64,000 bases of DNA from CAKSHC01 sp045595395 (GCA_045595395.1 JAZOAH010000016.1:62001-126000); one strand, 5' to 3'. Shown: positions 1-8,786, numbered from the stretch's first letter. Numbers and translations: made by a program. The notes: generated by a model from the sequence alone, not told the origin.

Positions 1-408
1 ACCCGACTTGGAAACCACATTAACACAAACACTCTTGTCCTCGCACAGGGCAAGTAAGCGCCCCAGCGCATCAGGACTGATGTTATTACCGGCAAAATAG
101 ATCTTGGGCGCATCGATCTCTTCATGGAAAGGGCCGCCCAGAAAATCTATAGCGCACTTAGCCCCCATAAAAGAGCCGCCGATACCAATGACAACAAAGA
201 CATCAGCCATCTCACGAATACGAGCCGCCGCCGCCTTGATCTTAGCCGTGTCAATTCCCTTCCCCGGCTCGGTCCAGCCGAGAAAATCGTTGCCGGCACC
301 ACTGCGGTCACGCACCTTCACGATAGCCTCTTCGATCTGTGTTGCGTATGTTTTCAGCGGTTCCTCACTCAAAAACATATTCGTATATTTTGCTTCAAAA
401 CCTATCAT
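1..408 (-). CDS. pgi: Glucose-6-phosphate isomerase, N-terminal part (runs off the window)
   Basis: Interconverts glucose 6-phosphate and fructose 6-phosphate in cytoplasmic glycolysis. The minus strand reads 136 codons in frame from the ATG at 408 to the window edge with no stop. The phosphosugar-binding (SIS) core is visible: VVIGIGGSFMGA at about residues 72-83, and NVVSKSG at 130-136, the start of the SKSGT phosphate-binding loop. The family is usually about 450 residues, so roughly 70 % lies outside. The start is set by GGAGG 8-9 nt upstream. It has its own promoter and seems to be a single transcription unit within the window. Confidence 0.93.
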   Translation of the reverse strand, partial: MIGFEAKYTNMFLSEEPLKTYATQIEEAIVKVRDRSGAGNDFLGWTEPGKGIDTAKIKAAAARIREMADVFVVIGIGGSFMGAKCAIDFLGGPFHEEIDAPKIYFAGNNISPDALGRLLALCEDKSVCVNVVSKSG

Positions 409-444
409 AACAACATCCTCCAAATTCAATAAAATTCTATTTTC

Positions 445-473
445 ATTTTATCGTACTAAATCAGGACTGTCAA
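445..473 (-). promoter_or_regulatory. SigA-type promoter of pgi
   Basis: The minus strand has TTGACA (468-473), a 17-nt spacer and TAAAAT (445-450), about 37 nt upstream of the pgi start codon. No operator-like repeat is seen. Confidence 0.7.
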
Positions 474-516
474 TACTCTATACAACATTTATATGGATGT
501 TTGCTGATAAACAGCA

Positions 517-550
517 CAAGACCCGCCGAAAAATTCAGCAGGTCTTGTAA
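517..550 (-). terminator. Hairpin after the M23 peptidase gene
   Basis: Inverted repeat directly downstream of the M23 stop: CAAGACC/GGTCTTG plus an inner GC-containing stem with G-T pairs, about 14 bp in all, and a TTT loop. There is no good U-tract after it, so termination may be weak. Confidence 0.45.
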
Positions 551-554
551 TAAA

Positions 555-2225
555 TCAGGACAGATATTTCATTGGATCTACATAAGTTCCGTTAACATTA
601 AGCGTAATATGACAGTGGTTTCCGGTCGAGTTGCCGGTCGATCCGACTCCGGCGATCCTCTGCCCTTGATAGACAGTCTGACCGACGACTACATTCACAC
701 CATTGCAGTGCGAATAACGAGATATGATACCGTTGCCGTGATCAATCTCAACATTATAACCGTGACCGCCGCCCGACCAACCGGCAACCGTTACAACGCC
801 AGCTTCAATCGCCAAGATCGACGTATTGTAATCAGCGGCAACATCCAAACCTTCATGATAATGATCACCGCGCCAATCGCCGAACGGGCTGGTGATCACA
901 TAGGTGCCGGCGATCGGCCAAATATAGGTACCGGTCGACGAGATCGGCTTGGTGCCCAACAATTCGTATTGGGTAACAGGGTCGCTCTTAACGGTACGGT
1001 TGATGATATTGCGACTGATCTCCACACCGTCCACAATAACAACCTGGGCGACATATTGCGTAATGCCCACCTTACCCGCCGAAAGGATCTGTCTGGAGCC
1101 GGCCCACAGCGAAGAACTTGTGGAGATCTCAACATCAAACGGGGTCTCCTCTTCATAGGTAACCGTCTTAGACACCTGAACCGAAACAAGAGGATCACCG
1201 CCACCGACCATGATGACCGAGCCAACCGGCGCATCAGCCAGATTGATGCCGGGATTGAGCAGATACAATGTGCGCTCACCCAAACCAAAGTCGGCACAAA
1301 TGCTTTCCACCGAATCGCCGGCCTGAATGGCATATTCCTGAGCCGTATCGCCGCATAGCAATTTTGCACGAAGATCGGCAATCGACATTTCAAACTGGTC
1401 CGCATACATGTCTTGAATGACCTGAACATCATTCATAAACACTACTGTCTCTCCGGCCGCACCAGTCTGATAGGGCAGTTTAATGGCATCAAGCATCTCG
1501 TACACGGCAGTTTCGTTGGTGTAGGTGCCGATCAGGGTACCGTCAACAAAAACACCATAAGTCTTGCCTGCTGCATTTTCACAAATAGCTGCAATGTTCT
1601 CTTCTAACTGCTCCGTCGCCACCAGGTCACTGCGTGAAACCAAGCTCACCGTATATACCGGCGTCTGTTCTATTTGAAAGGTTTCACCCAAGCGCTGTGA
1701 ATACCGCTGCTCTACCGCCAGCCGAGCCGCATCAAAGGAGGCCGCATCCGTCACATAACCGACCACTTCCCCATCCAATTTTACCTCAAGTCCTAATGTA
1801 TAGGCACTCAGCATAATCATAGAGCCAAACACCAACAAAACACTCAGCGGCATCAGCAAAAATCGAGAAAAGGAAGCGAAGCCACGGAAAAAACCGACAA
1901 TACCATAGCCAATACTATGACCGGCACGACGAATAAACCCTTCGGGGTCATCAATCATTTCCCGACGCATAAAACGCAAAGATTTCTTCATTTGTTCGGA
2001 CGCCTTATGCAGACTGGCCTTAAGCAGAACACGCAACTGCCCCTGCGACTTGGCGCCGGAAAAGACGATCTCTCCCGTTTCATCATTCACTGTTGTCGGT
2101 TGCTCGACTGTCACTTCCTGCGTTACAGCCAGAAAATCAGCTGTCTTGCTCGCCCTACGACGGGAATGCGACTGCGCTACTCTTCGACGGCCAACATAGC
2201 CGCTTCTGCTTTTTGATCTGGGCAT
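555..2225 (-). CDS. Membrane-anchored M23 metallopeptidase with LysM and G5 domains
   Basis: Putative peptidoglycan endopeptidase of 556 aa. Order: a basic cytoplasmic N-terminus rich in Arg/Ser (1-30), an amphipathic stretch, one transmembrane helix at about 121-145, an extracellular stretch, a LysM module at about 295-340, a G5 domain at about 345-425, and a C-terminal LytM/M23 domain (about 440-556). The zinc site is intact: HEGLD (His and Asp ligands) and GNHCH (the HxH motif). LysM and G5 domains bind wall glycans, so the enzyme probably acts at the outer face of the membrane. The start is set by AAGGAG. The long charged cytoplasmic leader, about 120 residues before the helix, is unusual for M23 enzymes. 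It might belong to division or to sporulation; the sequence does not decide. Confidence 0.88.
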   Translation of the reverse strand: MPRSKSRSGYVGRRRVAQSHSRRRASKTADFLAVTQEVTVEQPTTVNDETGEIVFSGAKSQGQLRVLLKASLHKASEQMKKSLRFMRREMIDDPEGFIRRAGHSIGYGIVGFFRGFASFSRFLLMPLSVLLVFGSMIMLSAYTLGLEVKLDGEVVGYVTDAASFDAARLAVEQRYSQRLGETFQIEQTPVYTVSLVSRSDLVATEQLEENIAAICENAAGKTYGVFVDGTLIGTYTNETAVYEMLDAIKLPYQTGAAGETVVFMNDVQVIQDMYADQFEMSIADLRAKLLCGDTAQEYAIQAGDSVESICADFGLGERTLYLLNPGINLADAPVGSVIMVGGGDPLVSVQVSKTVTYEEETPFDVEISTSSSLWAGSRQILSAGKVGITQYVAQVVIVDGVEISRNIINRTVKSDPVTQYELLGTKPISSTGTYIWPIAGTYVITSPFGDWRGDHYHEGLDVAADYNTSILAIEAGVVTVAGWSGGGHGYNVEIDHGNGIISRYSHCNGVNVVVGQTVYQGQRIAGVGSTGNSTGNHCHITLNVNGTYVDPMKYLS

Positions 2226-2281
2226 AAAAACTCCTTCTCAACCATAAAAACAAAAGTTACAAATCGGTTACAAGTAATTAC

Positions 2282-2310
2282 ATTTTAATATAAGATTGCA
2301 CGGATTGCAA
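2282..2310 (-). promoter_or_regulatory. SigA-type promoter of the M23 peptidase gene
   Basis: TTGCAA (2305-2310), 17-nt spacer, TAAAAT (2282-2287) on the minus strand, about 57 nt upstream of the start codon. Confidence 0.55.
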
Positions 2311-2348
2311 GCCTTTTATGCAAAATTTCAGATTTTATCCATAAAAGA

Positions 2349-2376
2349 AAGGACTTTCCGAACGGGGAAAGTCCTT
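2349..2376 (-). terminator. Rho-independent terminator of trmB
   Basis: An 11-bp stem AAGGACTTTCC/GGAAAGTCCTT with a 6-nt loop lies 16 nt past the trmB stop. On the minus strand it is followed by TTTCTTTT. Confidence 0.8.
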
Positions 2377-2392
2377 GAAAAATCAGCATTTT

Positions 2393-3028
2393 TCAGAAAA
2401 TTGCCTTAACATAATTTATTTTGATTCCCATGTCGCTCCAACGCTGTTCATACTCGGTAACAATGTTTTCCGGGCGGTTTTCGGCCGTCAGATCACGGCT
2501 GATATCCAAAATATCCGCTCCGATCTCGTTCAGACTTTTCAGGCCGAATTCAAAGAAATCAACATTATCGGTCTTCATCTCCAGTGGCGCCTGAGTCTTA
2601 AGTAAAAATTTATAGATCTTCAGGAAATTGGGGCCGTCAAGGCGGCGGGACTCATGTCTGGCCTTAGGCCAGGGATCAGAAAAGTTCAGATATATCCCGT
2701 CTGCACAATTTTCAGCAAACAGTTCAGCCAGGCCTGCCGCATCAGCCGACAGGAACCGTATATTCTTCAAGCCGTACTCCTGCGCCTTTTCCATAGCCAA
2801 CACCAGCACATCCGGCACACGCTCGATACCGACATACAACCGATCGGGATGCCGCAGCGCCTGCTCGCACAAAAAACGACCTTTACCGCAGCCGATCTCC
2901 AGATAAAGCGGCGCAGACACACCGAAGACATCAACCGCCGTCAGACCATTCTTTTCTGTGGCATCAAACAGATATTCGCCCGCCTTCTCCATGCGCGGTA
3001 TCAAATTTTTCTTTTTTCTCATTCGCAT
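2393..3028 (-). CDS. trmB: tRNA (guanine-N7-)-methyltransferase
   Basis: Methylates N7 of G46 in the tRNA variable loop using S-adenosylmethionine. At 211 aa it is the usual family length. The SAM-binding loop reads LEIGCGKGRFL (about 45-55), and the TrmB signature NFSDPWPK with the following basic KARHESRRL segment is present (about 114-130). The start at 3028 (MRMRKKK) is set by GGGAGG 9 nt upstream. That ribosome site is one arm of a perfect 14-bp inverted repeat which also forms the terminator of the upstream ypeB gene, so translation may depend on where transcription began. It has its own near-consensus promoter and its own terminator. Confidence 0.95.
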   Translation of the reverse strand: MRMRKKKNLIPRMEKAGEYLFDATEKNGLTAVDVFGVSAPLYLEIGCGKGRFLCEQALRHPDRLYVGIERVPDVLVLAMEKAQEYGLKNIRFLSADAAGLAELFAENCADGIYLNFSDPWPKARHESRRLDGPNFLKIYKFLLKTQAPLEMKTDNVDFFEFGLKSLNEIGADILDISRDLTAENRPENIVTEYEQRWSDMGIKINYVKAIF

Positions 3029-3037
3029 AAAAACAAG

Positions 3038-3080
3038 CCTCCCGAATTGTCTTTGTATATTATACTGACAATTCGGGAGG
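3038..3080 (-). terminator. ypeB terminator hairpin that embeds the trmB ribosome site
   Basis: A perfect 14-bp inverted repeat (3038-3051 and 3067-3080, CCTCCCGAATTGTC and its complement) with a 15-nt loop, followed on the minus strand by CTTGTTTTT. It lies just past the ypeB stop (3088). The loop holds the -10 box of the trmB promoter and the second arm holds the trmB Shine-Dalgarno GGGAGG. Confidence 0.75.
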
Positions 3081-3087
3081 ATGTCAA
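3059..3087 (-). promoter_or_regulatory. Consensus SigA promoter of trmB
   Basis: TTGACA (3082-3087), exactly 17 nt, TATAAT (3059-3064): a full match to consensus at both boxes. The -35 box abuts the ypeB stop codon and the spacer contains one arm of the 14-bp inverted repeat. Confidence 0.85.
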
Positions 3088-4416
3088 TTAAACCGTTAAT
3101 GTTCCGTCATCGGTTTCGATGAGGATCTGGATCATTTCTTCAATGCCGGTCTTGGCACTAATATAAACCAACACATGTTTGCCGTCACTCGTTTCGGTCA
3201 CAAATTCATGGCACAACACTTCGTTTTTGCCGTCAGTCGGGATAATAGCAATATTTCGGCTTATGATGTTAAGATTGGAATTGACCTTTGTTTCGGCTTG
3301 ATCAACACCAACCGCAACCGCTGTATCACGATCGGTACGGTGCGCCATTACATAACCGTAGGCTTCATAGCCGCAAATATCCCCCGTTTCCAAACAAACC
3401 GACACCTTGATCAGGTCAGGATATACCGTCACGCCGTCCTGCGCATAGGCAAAATTCATGGTGATCTCACCGTTGTTTTTCATATAATAGCTCTGGCGCA
3501 TACCGTCAATGCCCATTTTGGCGAAAAATTCCTGCGCCTTATTCATAGCATCACCGACACTCAATCCGGTGGTAACACGTTCCCGACTGTCACTCAGTTC
3601 CAGTAAATAGCCGCCTTTTTTCGTCACACTGGCCGTGCATGTTTCAGCCTCGAAGGTCCAGGCCTCGATCTTACCGGATATTTCCCCGATACGCATGATC
3701 TTCTCAATCGGGATAGCAAGCCAGGTACTCAGTCGTGCCTTGGCTTCCTCCTCCGTGATTTCAGCCGCTCCTTCCAGCAGCACCGGTTTCATCTTTTCAA
3801 TGTGGTCAGAGAATGGCCCGTCATAGATCAGTTCAGGATATTCACTCACCTGTTCACGCACGCTGCTCCACTCATTGCCGATCAACTCCACATCAAAACC
3901 CTCGATCGACCCCACGCCGGCAAAGGATATCTCACCATTATCCACCGCTGAGCGTAAATTTCCGATATAGTTGGCCAGTTGCCCGGCAGCAAAGGCTAAC
4001 GACTCCATATTGGATGTCTCATTCTCAGCAGCAACCTCACCACGCATGACTCGTGATGACACGTAATAGGCATAATCACCGGCCTTGGATAAAAATTCAG
4101 ACACCTCATACAGTCCGCCCTCTTGCTCAGGCAAACCCTCCAGCGCCGCCTTGGCCGAGCCTGTCTCTCGCCAAATCTGATTGGCCATACGCACGATCTG
4201 ATAATCACTGCCGGCATACTGCCCCTTTTCAAAGGCCGTTTCAATATTATACAGATGTTCCGACAGATCGGCAAAATTGCGTGCATACGCATTCTCGGCA
4301 CTCACTTGATACCGAGCAGCCTGCTGCGTTTTGTAAAGGCTGTAACCACCCAACGCCACGACGGCCGCCGAGAGAAAGGAAACAATACGGACAAACGTTC
4401 TTTTTCTTATTACCAT
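3088..4416 (-). CDS. ypeB: Spore germination protein YpeB
   Basis: In Bacillus, YpeB sits in the spore with the cortex-lytic enzyme SleB and stabilises it until germination. The 442-aa product has an uncleaved N-terminal signal anchor (about residues 10-30), a helical YpeB domain that includes the start of the ectodomain with AENAYARNFADLSEHLYN, and C-terminal PepSY-like repeats (for example the segment from GMRQSYYMKNNGEITMNF onward). An in-frame GTG lies 9 nt upstream, but the ATG at 4416 is preferred because AAGGAAGG lies 8 nt before it. No sleB or cwlJ gene is adjacent, which is the usual arrangement elsewhere. A forespore-type promoter lies directly upstream. Confidence 0.88.
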   Translation of the reverse strand: MVIRKRTFVRIVSFLSAAVVALGGYSLYKTQQAARYQVSAENAYARNFADLSEHLYNIETAFEKGQYAGSDYQIVRMANQIWRETGSAKAALEGLPEQEGGLYEVSEFLSKAGDYAYYVSSRVMRGEVAAENETSNMESLAFAAGQLANYIGNLRSAVDNGEISFAGVGSIEGFDVELIGNEWSSVREQVSEYPELIYDGPFSDHIEKMKPVLLEGAAEITEEEAKARLSTWLAIPIEKIMRIGEISGKIEAWTFEAETCTASVTKKGGYLLELSDSRERVTTGLSVGDAMNKAQEFFAKMGIDGMRQSYYMKNNGEITMNFAYAQDGVTVYPDLIKVSVCLETGDICGYEAYGYVMAHRTDRDTAVAVGVDQAETKVNSNLNIISRNIAIIPTDGKNEVLCHEFVTETSDGKHVLVYISAKTGIEEMIQILIETDDGTLTV

Positions 4417-4438
4417 GGAAAACACCTTCCTTCTCCTT

Positions 4439-4467
4439 CAGTATTTCCCATTTTTACCCGCCTATAC
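4439..4467 (-). promoter_or_regulatory. Forespore sigma (SigF/SigG-like) promoter of ypeB
   Basis: On the minus strand GTATA (4463-4467), 15 nt, GAAATACTG (4439-4447). It resembles the GYATA / GGnnAnAHTR forespore consensus known from Bacillus. The same architecture and spacing occur before spoVAD and spoVAC. The predicted leader is only about 16 nt. Confidence 0.65.
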
Positions 4468-4468
4468 A

Positions 4469-4498
4469 AAAAAGTGGCCGCAAATGCGGCCACTTTTT
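4469..4498 (-). terminator. Terminator of trpS
   Basis: AAAAAGTGGCCGCA/TGCGGCCACTTTTT, a GC-rich stem with A/T flanks overlapping the trpS stop codon. It is strong in either orientation. Confidence 0.88.
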
Positions 4499-5502
4499 CA
4501 GCGTAAAAATCCAACCTTACGGTAAACCTTATTGAGGGTGCGATAAGCCGCCTTGGAGGCACGCTCGGCACCGATCTGGAAGATATGATCCAAATAATCC
4601 TTGTCTTTCAAAATTTCGTTATATCGCTCACGGATCGGTCGCAATTCCTCAATGACCGCCTCGGCAACTGCCATTTTGAAATCGCCGTAGCCCTTTCCGG
4701 CAAACTCGGCCGTGATGGCATCGAGCGTTTTCCCCGTAACGGCGCTGTAAATAGTCATGAGGTTATTGACACCGCCTTTTCCTTCAGCGTAAGCCACTTC
4801 GGCCTGCGAATCGGTCACGGCACGCTTGAATTTACGCATAATATCATCGGGCGTATCCAAAACAGCCACATAGCCGTTGACGTTGGAATCGCTCTTGCTC
4901 ATCTTCTTAGTAGGCTCTTGCAAACTCATGATGCGAGCACCCACCTTGGCAATATAAGGATCAGGCACCTTGAAAACAGGATTTTCCTGGCCGTATACGC
5001 CGTTGAAGCGCTGGGCAATATCGCGCGCCAACTCCAAATGTTGCTTTTGATCCTCACCCACCGGCACAAGATCGGTCTGATAGAGCAGAATATCGGCCGC
5101 CATCAGCACCGGATAGGTAAACAGGCCGGCATTGATGTTGTCGGCATAGCGGGCACTCTTGTCCTTAAACTGGGTCATGCGTGACAATTCCCCGAACATG
5201 GTATAGCAGTTAAGCACCCAAGCCAATTCGGCATGGGCCGCCACTTGACTCTGTAAAAACAGGACATTCTTCTCCGGATCCAAACCGCAGGCCAGCAGCA
5301 AGGCCATCGTTTCTTTGCAGCGGGCACGCAATTTGGCCGGCTCCTGTCGCACGGTAATGGCATGCAGATCAACGACCGAATAATAGCACTGATAGTCATC
5401 AGCCAGTTTTCCCCAGTTTTTTACCGCACCTAAATAGTTACCCAGCGTAATCAACCCACTGGGTTGAATACCGGAAAAAATGATTTTCTTATTCTCATCC
5501 AT
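4498..5502 (-). CDS. trpS: Tryptophanyl-tRNA synthetase
   Basis: Class I aminoacyl-tRNA synthetase that charges tRNA-Trp in the cytoplasm; 334 aa, the usual size. It carries the HIGH-type loop PSGLITLGNY near the N-terminus (about 12-21) and KMSKS in KKMSKSDSN near residue 200, both needed to activate the amino acid. The ATG at 5502 (MDENKK) is preferred over a longer in-frame start at 5532, because the longer form would run back into ftsK and AGAAGGG precedes the shorter one. It starts 7 nt after the ftsK stop, so it is probably co-transcribed. No T-box leader is seen. Confidence 0.95.
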   Translation of the reverse strand: MDENKKIIFSGIQPSGLITLGNYLGAVKNWGKLADDYQCYYSVVDLHAITVRQEPAKLRARCKETMALLLACGLDPEKNVLFLQSQVAAHAELAWVLNCYTMFGELSRMTQFKDKSARYADNINAGLFTYPVLMAADILLYQTDLVPVGEDQKQHLELARDIAQRFNGVYGQENPVFKVPDPYIAKVGARIMSLQEPTKKMSKSDSNVNGYVAVLDTPDDIMRKFKRAVTDSQAEVAYAEGKGGVNNLMTIYSAVTGKTLDAITAEFAGKGYGDFKMAVAEAVIEELRPIRERYNEILKDKDYLDHIFQIGAERASKAAYRTLNKVYRKVGFLR

Positions 5503-5509
5503 ATCTGAT

Positions 5510-7915
5510 TTACCCTTCTTGATTCTCCGCATTCATCAACCGTTCCTGCCATTGCTGCCGCGAGATCAGAACTTTGCGGGGCTTACTGCCCTCATACGGG
5601 CCGACGATCCCCATACCTTCCATCTCATCTACGATACGGGCCGCACGGGAATAGCCGAGCTTAAGCCGACGCTGCAACAGCGATACCGATGCCAGACCCG
5701 CTTCGATCACGACCTCAACCGCCGCCGGCAACATATCGTCATGTCCGTCGCCGTCGGCGTCGGTACGGCTCCCGCCCTCATTGGCGGCCTGTGTTTCGGC
5801 CGCATTCTTTTCGATCTGATCAATGACCTCCTGGTCATAGTTGCTCTGATATTCGCCCTTAACGAAATCGGTCACTGCCTTGATCTCGCTGTCGCTGACA
5901 AAACAACCCTGCAAGCGCAAGGCCTTGTTCTTCCCAATGGGCTGGTAAAGCATATCACCTTTACCCAACAACTTCTCAGCACCCGGCGCATCCAGAATGA
6001 TGCGGGAGTCGACCTGACTACCGACAGCAAAGGCAATACGCGACGGAATGTTCGCCTTGATGGTACCGGTAATAACATCAACCGACGGCCGCTGGGTTGC
6101 CACGATCAAGTGCATACCGGCGGCACGTGCCATCTGCGCCAAACGGCAAATAGCCTCTTCAACCTCGTGCGGAGCGCACATCATAACGTCAGCCAACTCA
6201 TCAATAACGATCAGAATGTTGGACATGGGCTTTTCGCCCTTCTCGATCGCCTGTTCATTATACGAATGAATGTTACGCGAGCCGCTCTCGGAGAAAAGCT
6301 TATAGCGGTTAAGCATCTCACCGACCGCCCATTTGAGCGCACCGGCCGCCTTCTTAGGATCGCTGACGACAGGACTGATCAAATGCGGAATACCGTTATA
6401 GACATCCAATTCGACCTGTTTGGGGTCGATCATGATCATCTTGACCTCGTCAGGGCGGGCCTTATACAGTATGCTGGTCAGCATGGTATTGATGCAGACC
6501 GACTTGCCCGAGCCTGTCGTGCCGGCGATGAGCAGATGCGGCATGGCAGCAATATCACAGGTGATGGTATTGCCCGAAATATCCATGCCCAGCGTCGTCG
6601 TCAGTTTACTCTTGGACTGACGGAACTCCTCGGTCGAAAGCATACGGCGGATGCTGATGGGCGAAGTTTCCTTGTTAGCCACCTCAACACCAATCGTACC
6701 CTTGCCTGGGATGGGCGCTTCAATACGGACATTGGCCGCCTTAAGCGCCAGCGCCAGGTCATCGGACAGGGTGTTAAACTTGCTGATACGAACACCTTTA
6801 CCCGGTGTCAATTCATAACGGGTGACCGACGGGCCACGGCTGATATTTACCACTTTGGCCTCAACATTAAAGCTGGCCAGCGTTTCGACCAGTTTGCGTG
6901 CTGTGGCACGCAGTTCGGCCTCATTCACACGAGTCGCATCCTTGTTTTCAGGCTTGAGCAAAGTCAGCTCGGGCAAAACATAGTTAGCATACAGATCTTC
7001 CTGCTTGTCCTGCTGAGCCATTTCGGCCGTCAATTCCCGATCCATCTGCACAATGGCCTTTTCGGTCAATTTCTTATCTGCCTCAATACGCTCATCAGCC
7101 GTTGCCCTCGGCAAAACCGACTCGATGGGCGGCTCATCCCGATCCAACGCCTTCAAAATCTTCTCGGCATCCACCTTAGGCGCATCCTCACGCACGGTAA
7201 CCGGGATATCCAGTTGATTGCCCCGCCGCTTTTTGCCGGTATCCTGAATCTCAGACACATCGGCAAAGGCATCCTTGGCCGCCTCTTTGCGTGCTTCTTT
7301 TTTGGCCGCTCGCTCTTCCTGCGTCGGCAAATGCGGCAAAGCCTCCTTGACCGAATCGGTGATCTCCTCAGTCGTATAAGGAAAAAGCTTGTCCTTAAGC
7401 CAAACAAAGGCAAAACCGACCGAACCGATCAGCGACAAAACCAACACAAAGCCCAACACCAGCGCCGCACCGACGACAGACAGGTAGCGATAAGGCAGAT
7501 AGGCCAGCAATCCACCGATCACGCCGCCCGAGATCTGGGTCTGAGCACCGGTAAAGAGCAGATCGACCTCATAGAGTCCGGCCTGCGTGGTGAAGATATG
7601 TACGAAAGCCGACAGCAAGATCAGCGCCACCGCAAACAACCATATCCGCACCCCGACCTTTTTGTCATTACCGACCACTAACTTACAGATGGCCGACACT
7701 AACAGATAGGCAGGAAGCAGATAGGCACTTACACCCAGCAATCCTTTCATCAGCAGAGTGAGAAGATTGCCGAATTCGCCAACGGCACCGAAGAGAGCCA
7801 ACAGCATCAGCACCGAAACCAATATCAAGCTCCACAGCCCGATCAGACGTCCGTTATTCGATTTTTGACTACGGCGCGACCGCCTGGTCTGTGTCGTTTT
7901 TTTCTTTGCAGCCAT
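5510..7915 (-). CDS. ftsK: DNA translocase FtsK/SpoIIIE
   Basis: Membrane-anchored DNA pump that clears chromosome arms from the division or spore septum. The 801-aa product has four or so N-terminal membrane helices (about 22-170), a charged linker, the alpha/beta RecA-like motor with Walker A GTTGSGKS (about 463-470) and Walker B ILIVIDELAD (about 570), and a C-terminal winged-helix gamma domain (about 735-795, LLQRRLKLGYSRAARIVDEM) that reads polar KOPS/SRS sequences. With sporulation genes in the window it could be the SpoIIIE form; the two types cannot be told apart by sequence alone. The gene lies 13 nt downstream of uppP and just upstream of trpS. Confidence 0.93.
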   Translation of the reverse strand: MAAKKKTTQTRRSRRSQKSNNGRLIGLWSLILVSVLMLLALFGAVGEFGNLLTLLMKGLLGVSAYLLPAYLLVSAICKLVVGNDKKVGVRIWLFAVALILLSAFVHIFTTQAGLYEVDLLFTGAQTQISGGVIGGLLAYLPYRYLSVVGAALVLGFVLVLSLIGSVGFAFVWLKDKLFPYTTEEITDSVKEALPHLPTQEERAAKKEARKEAAKDAFADVSEIQDTGKKRRGNQLDIPVTVREDAPKVDAEKILKALDRDEPPIESVLPRATADERIEADKKLTEKAIVQMDRELTAEMAQQDKQEDLYANYVLPELTLLKPENKDATRVNEAELRATARKLVETLASFNVEAKVVNISRGPSVTRYELTPGKGVRISKFNTLSDDLALALKAANVRIEAPIPGKGTIGVEVANKETSPISIRRMLSTEEFRQSKSKLTTTLGMDISGNTITCDIAAMPHLLIAGTTGSGKSVCINTMLTSILYKARPDEVKMIMIDPKQVELDVYNGIPHLISPVVSDPKKAAGALKWAVGEMLNRYKLFSESGSRNIHSYNEQAIEKGEKPMSNILIVIDELADVMMCAPHEVEEAICRLAQMARAAGMHLIVATQRPSVDVITGTIKANIPSRIAFAVGSQVDSRIILDAPGAEKLLGKGDMLYQPIGKNKALRLQGCFVSDSEIKAVTDFVKGEYQSNYDQEVIDQIEKNAAETQAANEGGSRTDADGDGHDDMLPAAVEVVIEAGLASVSLLQRRLKLGYSRAARIVDEMEGMGIVGPYEGSKPRKVLISRQQWQERLMNAENQEG

Positions 7916-7928
7916 GAAAAACCGTCCT

Positions 7929-8786
7929 TTATTTTGTTACAATGGCGTAGATAATAGCAAAGATGCCGGCCGCCGCACAGTAGTATGCAAATGCGCCGAA
8001 TTTATCTTTTTTTACCACCAATTCTACCAGTTTAATAGCCAGATAGCCCGAAACTGCCGCCACCAGCATACCAACCAGATACGGCCCGATATCCACACCG
8101 GGCAACAGTTCGATGGCATCCTTGACCTTGAGAACCGCACTGCCAAGCACGGCGGGAATGGACATGATAAAGGAAAATTCAACGGCATGTTGACGGCTCA
8201 AACCGCTGAGCAGACCGCCGGTAATGGTCGAGCCGGAGCGGGAAACGCCGGGCACCAGCGCCACGCACTGAAACAGGCCGACAACGATCGAATCCTTGAC
8301 CGTCATCTCGCCTGCACCCTTGCCTATTTTGCCTTGTTTGGCATATTTACGAGTCACATAATCGGCCAATGTCAGCAAAAACGCCGTAACCATCAGCGCA
8401 ATACCAACCAAAAGCATAGACGAGAACAATGCCTCGATTTTTTCTTCAATCAGAGCAAAGGGAAGCAACAAAAGTGTTGCAATGGCCATCAAGATCAGCA
8501 TGCGCTGATTACCCGGCGCCGTTTTCCAGGAAAATTTCCCAGTAAAGACCGATTTGAGCAGCGAGAAAAAGCCGCAGATCAGCCCCCAAATCCGCTTGCG
8601 GAAGGCCACGACAACGGCCACCAATGTCGCCAGGTGCAGCAGCACCACGACCAGCGCGTTCTCTGACGCATTTTCCGATAAACCGAATAAATTCTGAAAG
8701 ATCACCAAATGCCCCGAACTGGAAACCGGCAGGAACTCACAAAGCCCCTGCACCAATCCGAGGACGACTGCCTCTATGTAACTCAT
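7929..8786 (-). CDS. uppP: Undecaprenyl-diphosphatase (bacitracin resistance)
   Basis: Integral membrane phosphatase that recycles undecaprenyl pyrophosphate to the monophosphate carrier for wall synthesis. The product is 285 aa with about eight hydrophobic helices. Both family active-site segments are present: QGLCEFLPVSSSGH near the N-terminus (Glu and SSSGH) and PGVSRSGSTI near residue 170 with the catalytic Arg/Ser. AGGAGG lies 6 nt before the start. A -10-like TATAAT occurs upstream (8816-8821) without a clear -35 box. The downstream neighbour is ftsK, so the two may share a transcript. Confidence 0.95.
   Translation of the reverse strand: MSYIEAVVLGLVQGLCEFLPVSSSGHLVIFQNLFGLSENASENALVVVLLHLATLVAVVVAFRKRIWGLICGFFSLLKSVFTGKFSWKTAPGNQRMLILMAIATLLLLPFALIEEKIEALFSSMLLVGIALMVTAFLLTLADYVTRKYAKQGKIGKGAGEMTVKDSIVVGLFQCVALVPGVSRSGSTITGGLLSGLSRQHAVEFSFIMSIPAVLGSAVLKVKDAIELLPGVDIGPYLVGMLVAAVSGYLAIKLVELVVKKDKFGAFAYYCAAAGIFAIIYAIVTK

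Noticed and set aside
5480..7681. 733-codon open frame on the plus strand
   Set aside because: It is antisense to ftsK/spoIIIE, whose domains and motifs are complete; the translation shows no recognisable fold and is rich in His/Arg/Gln, typical of a reverse shadow in GC-balanced DNA.
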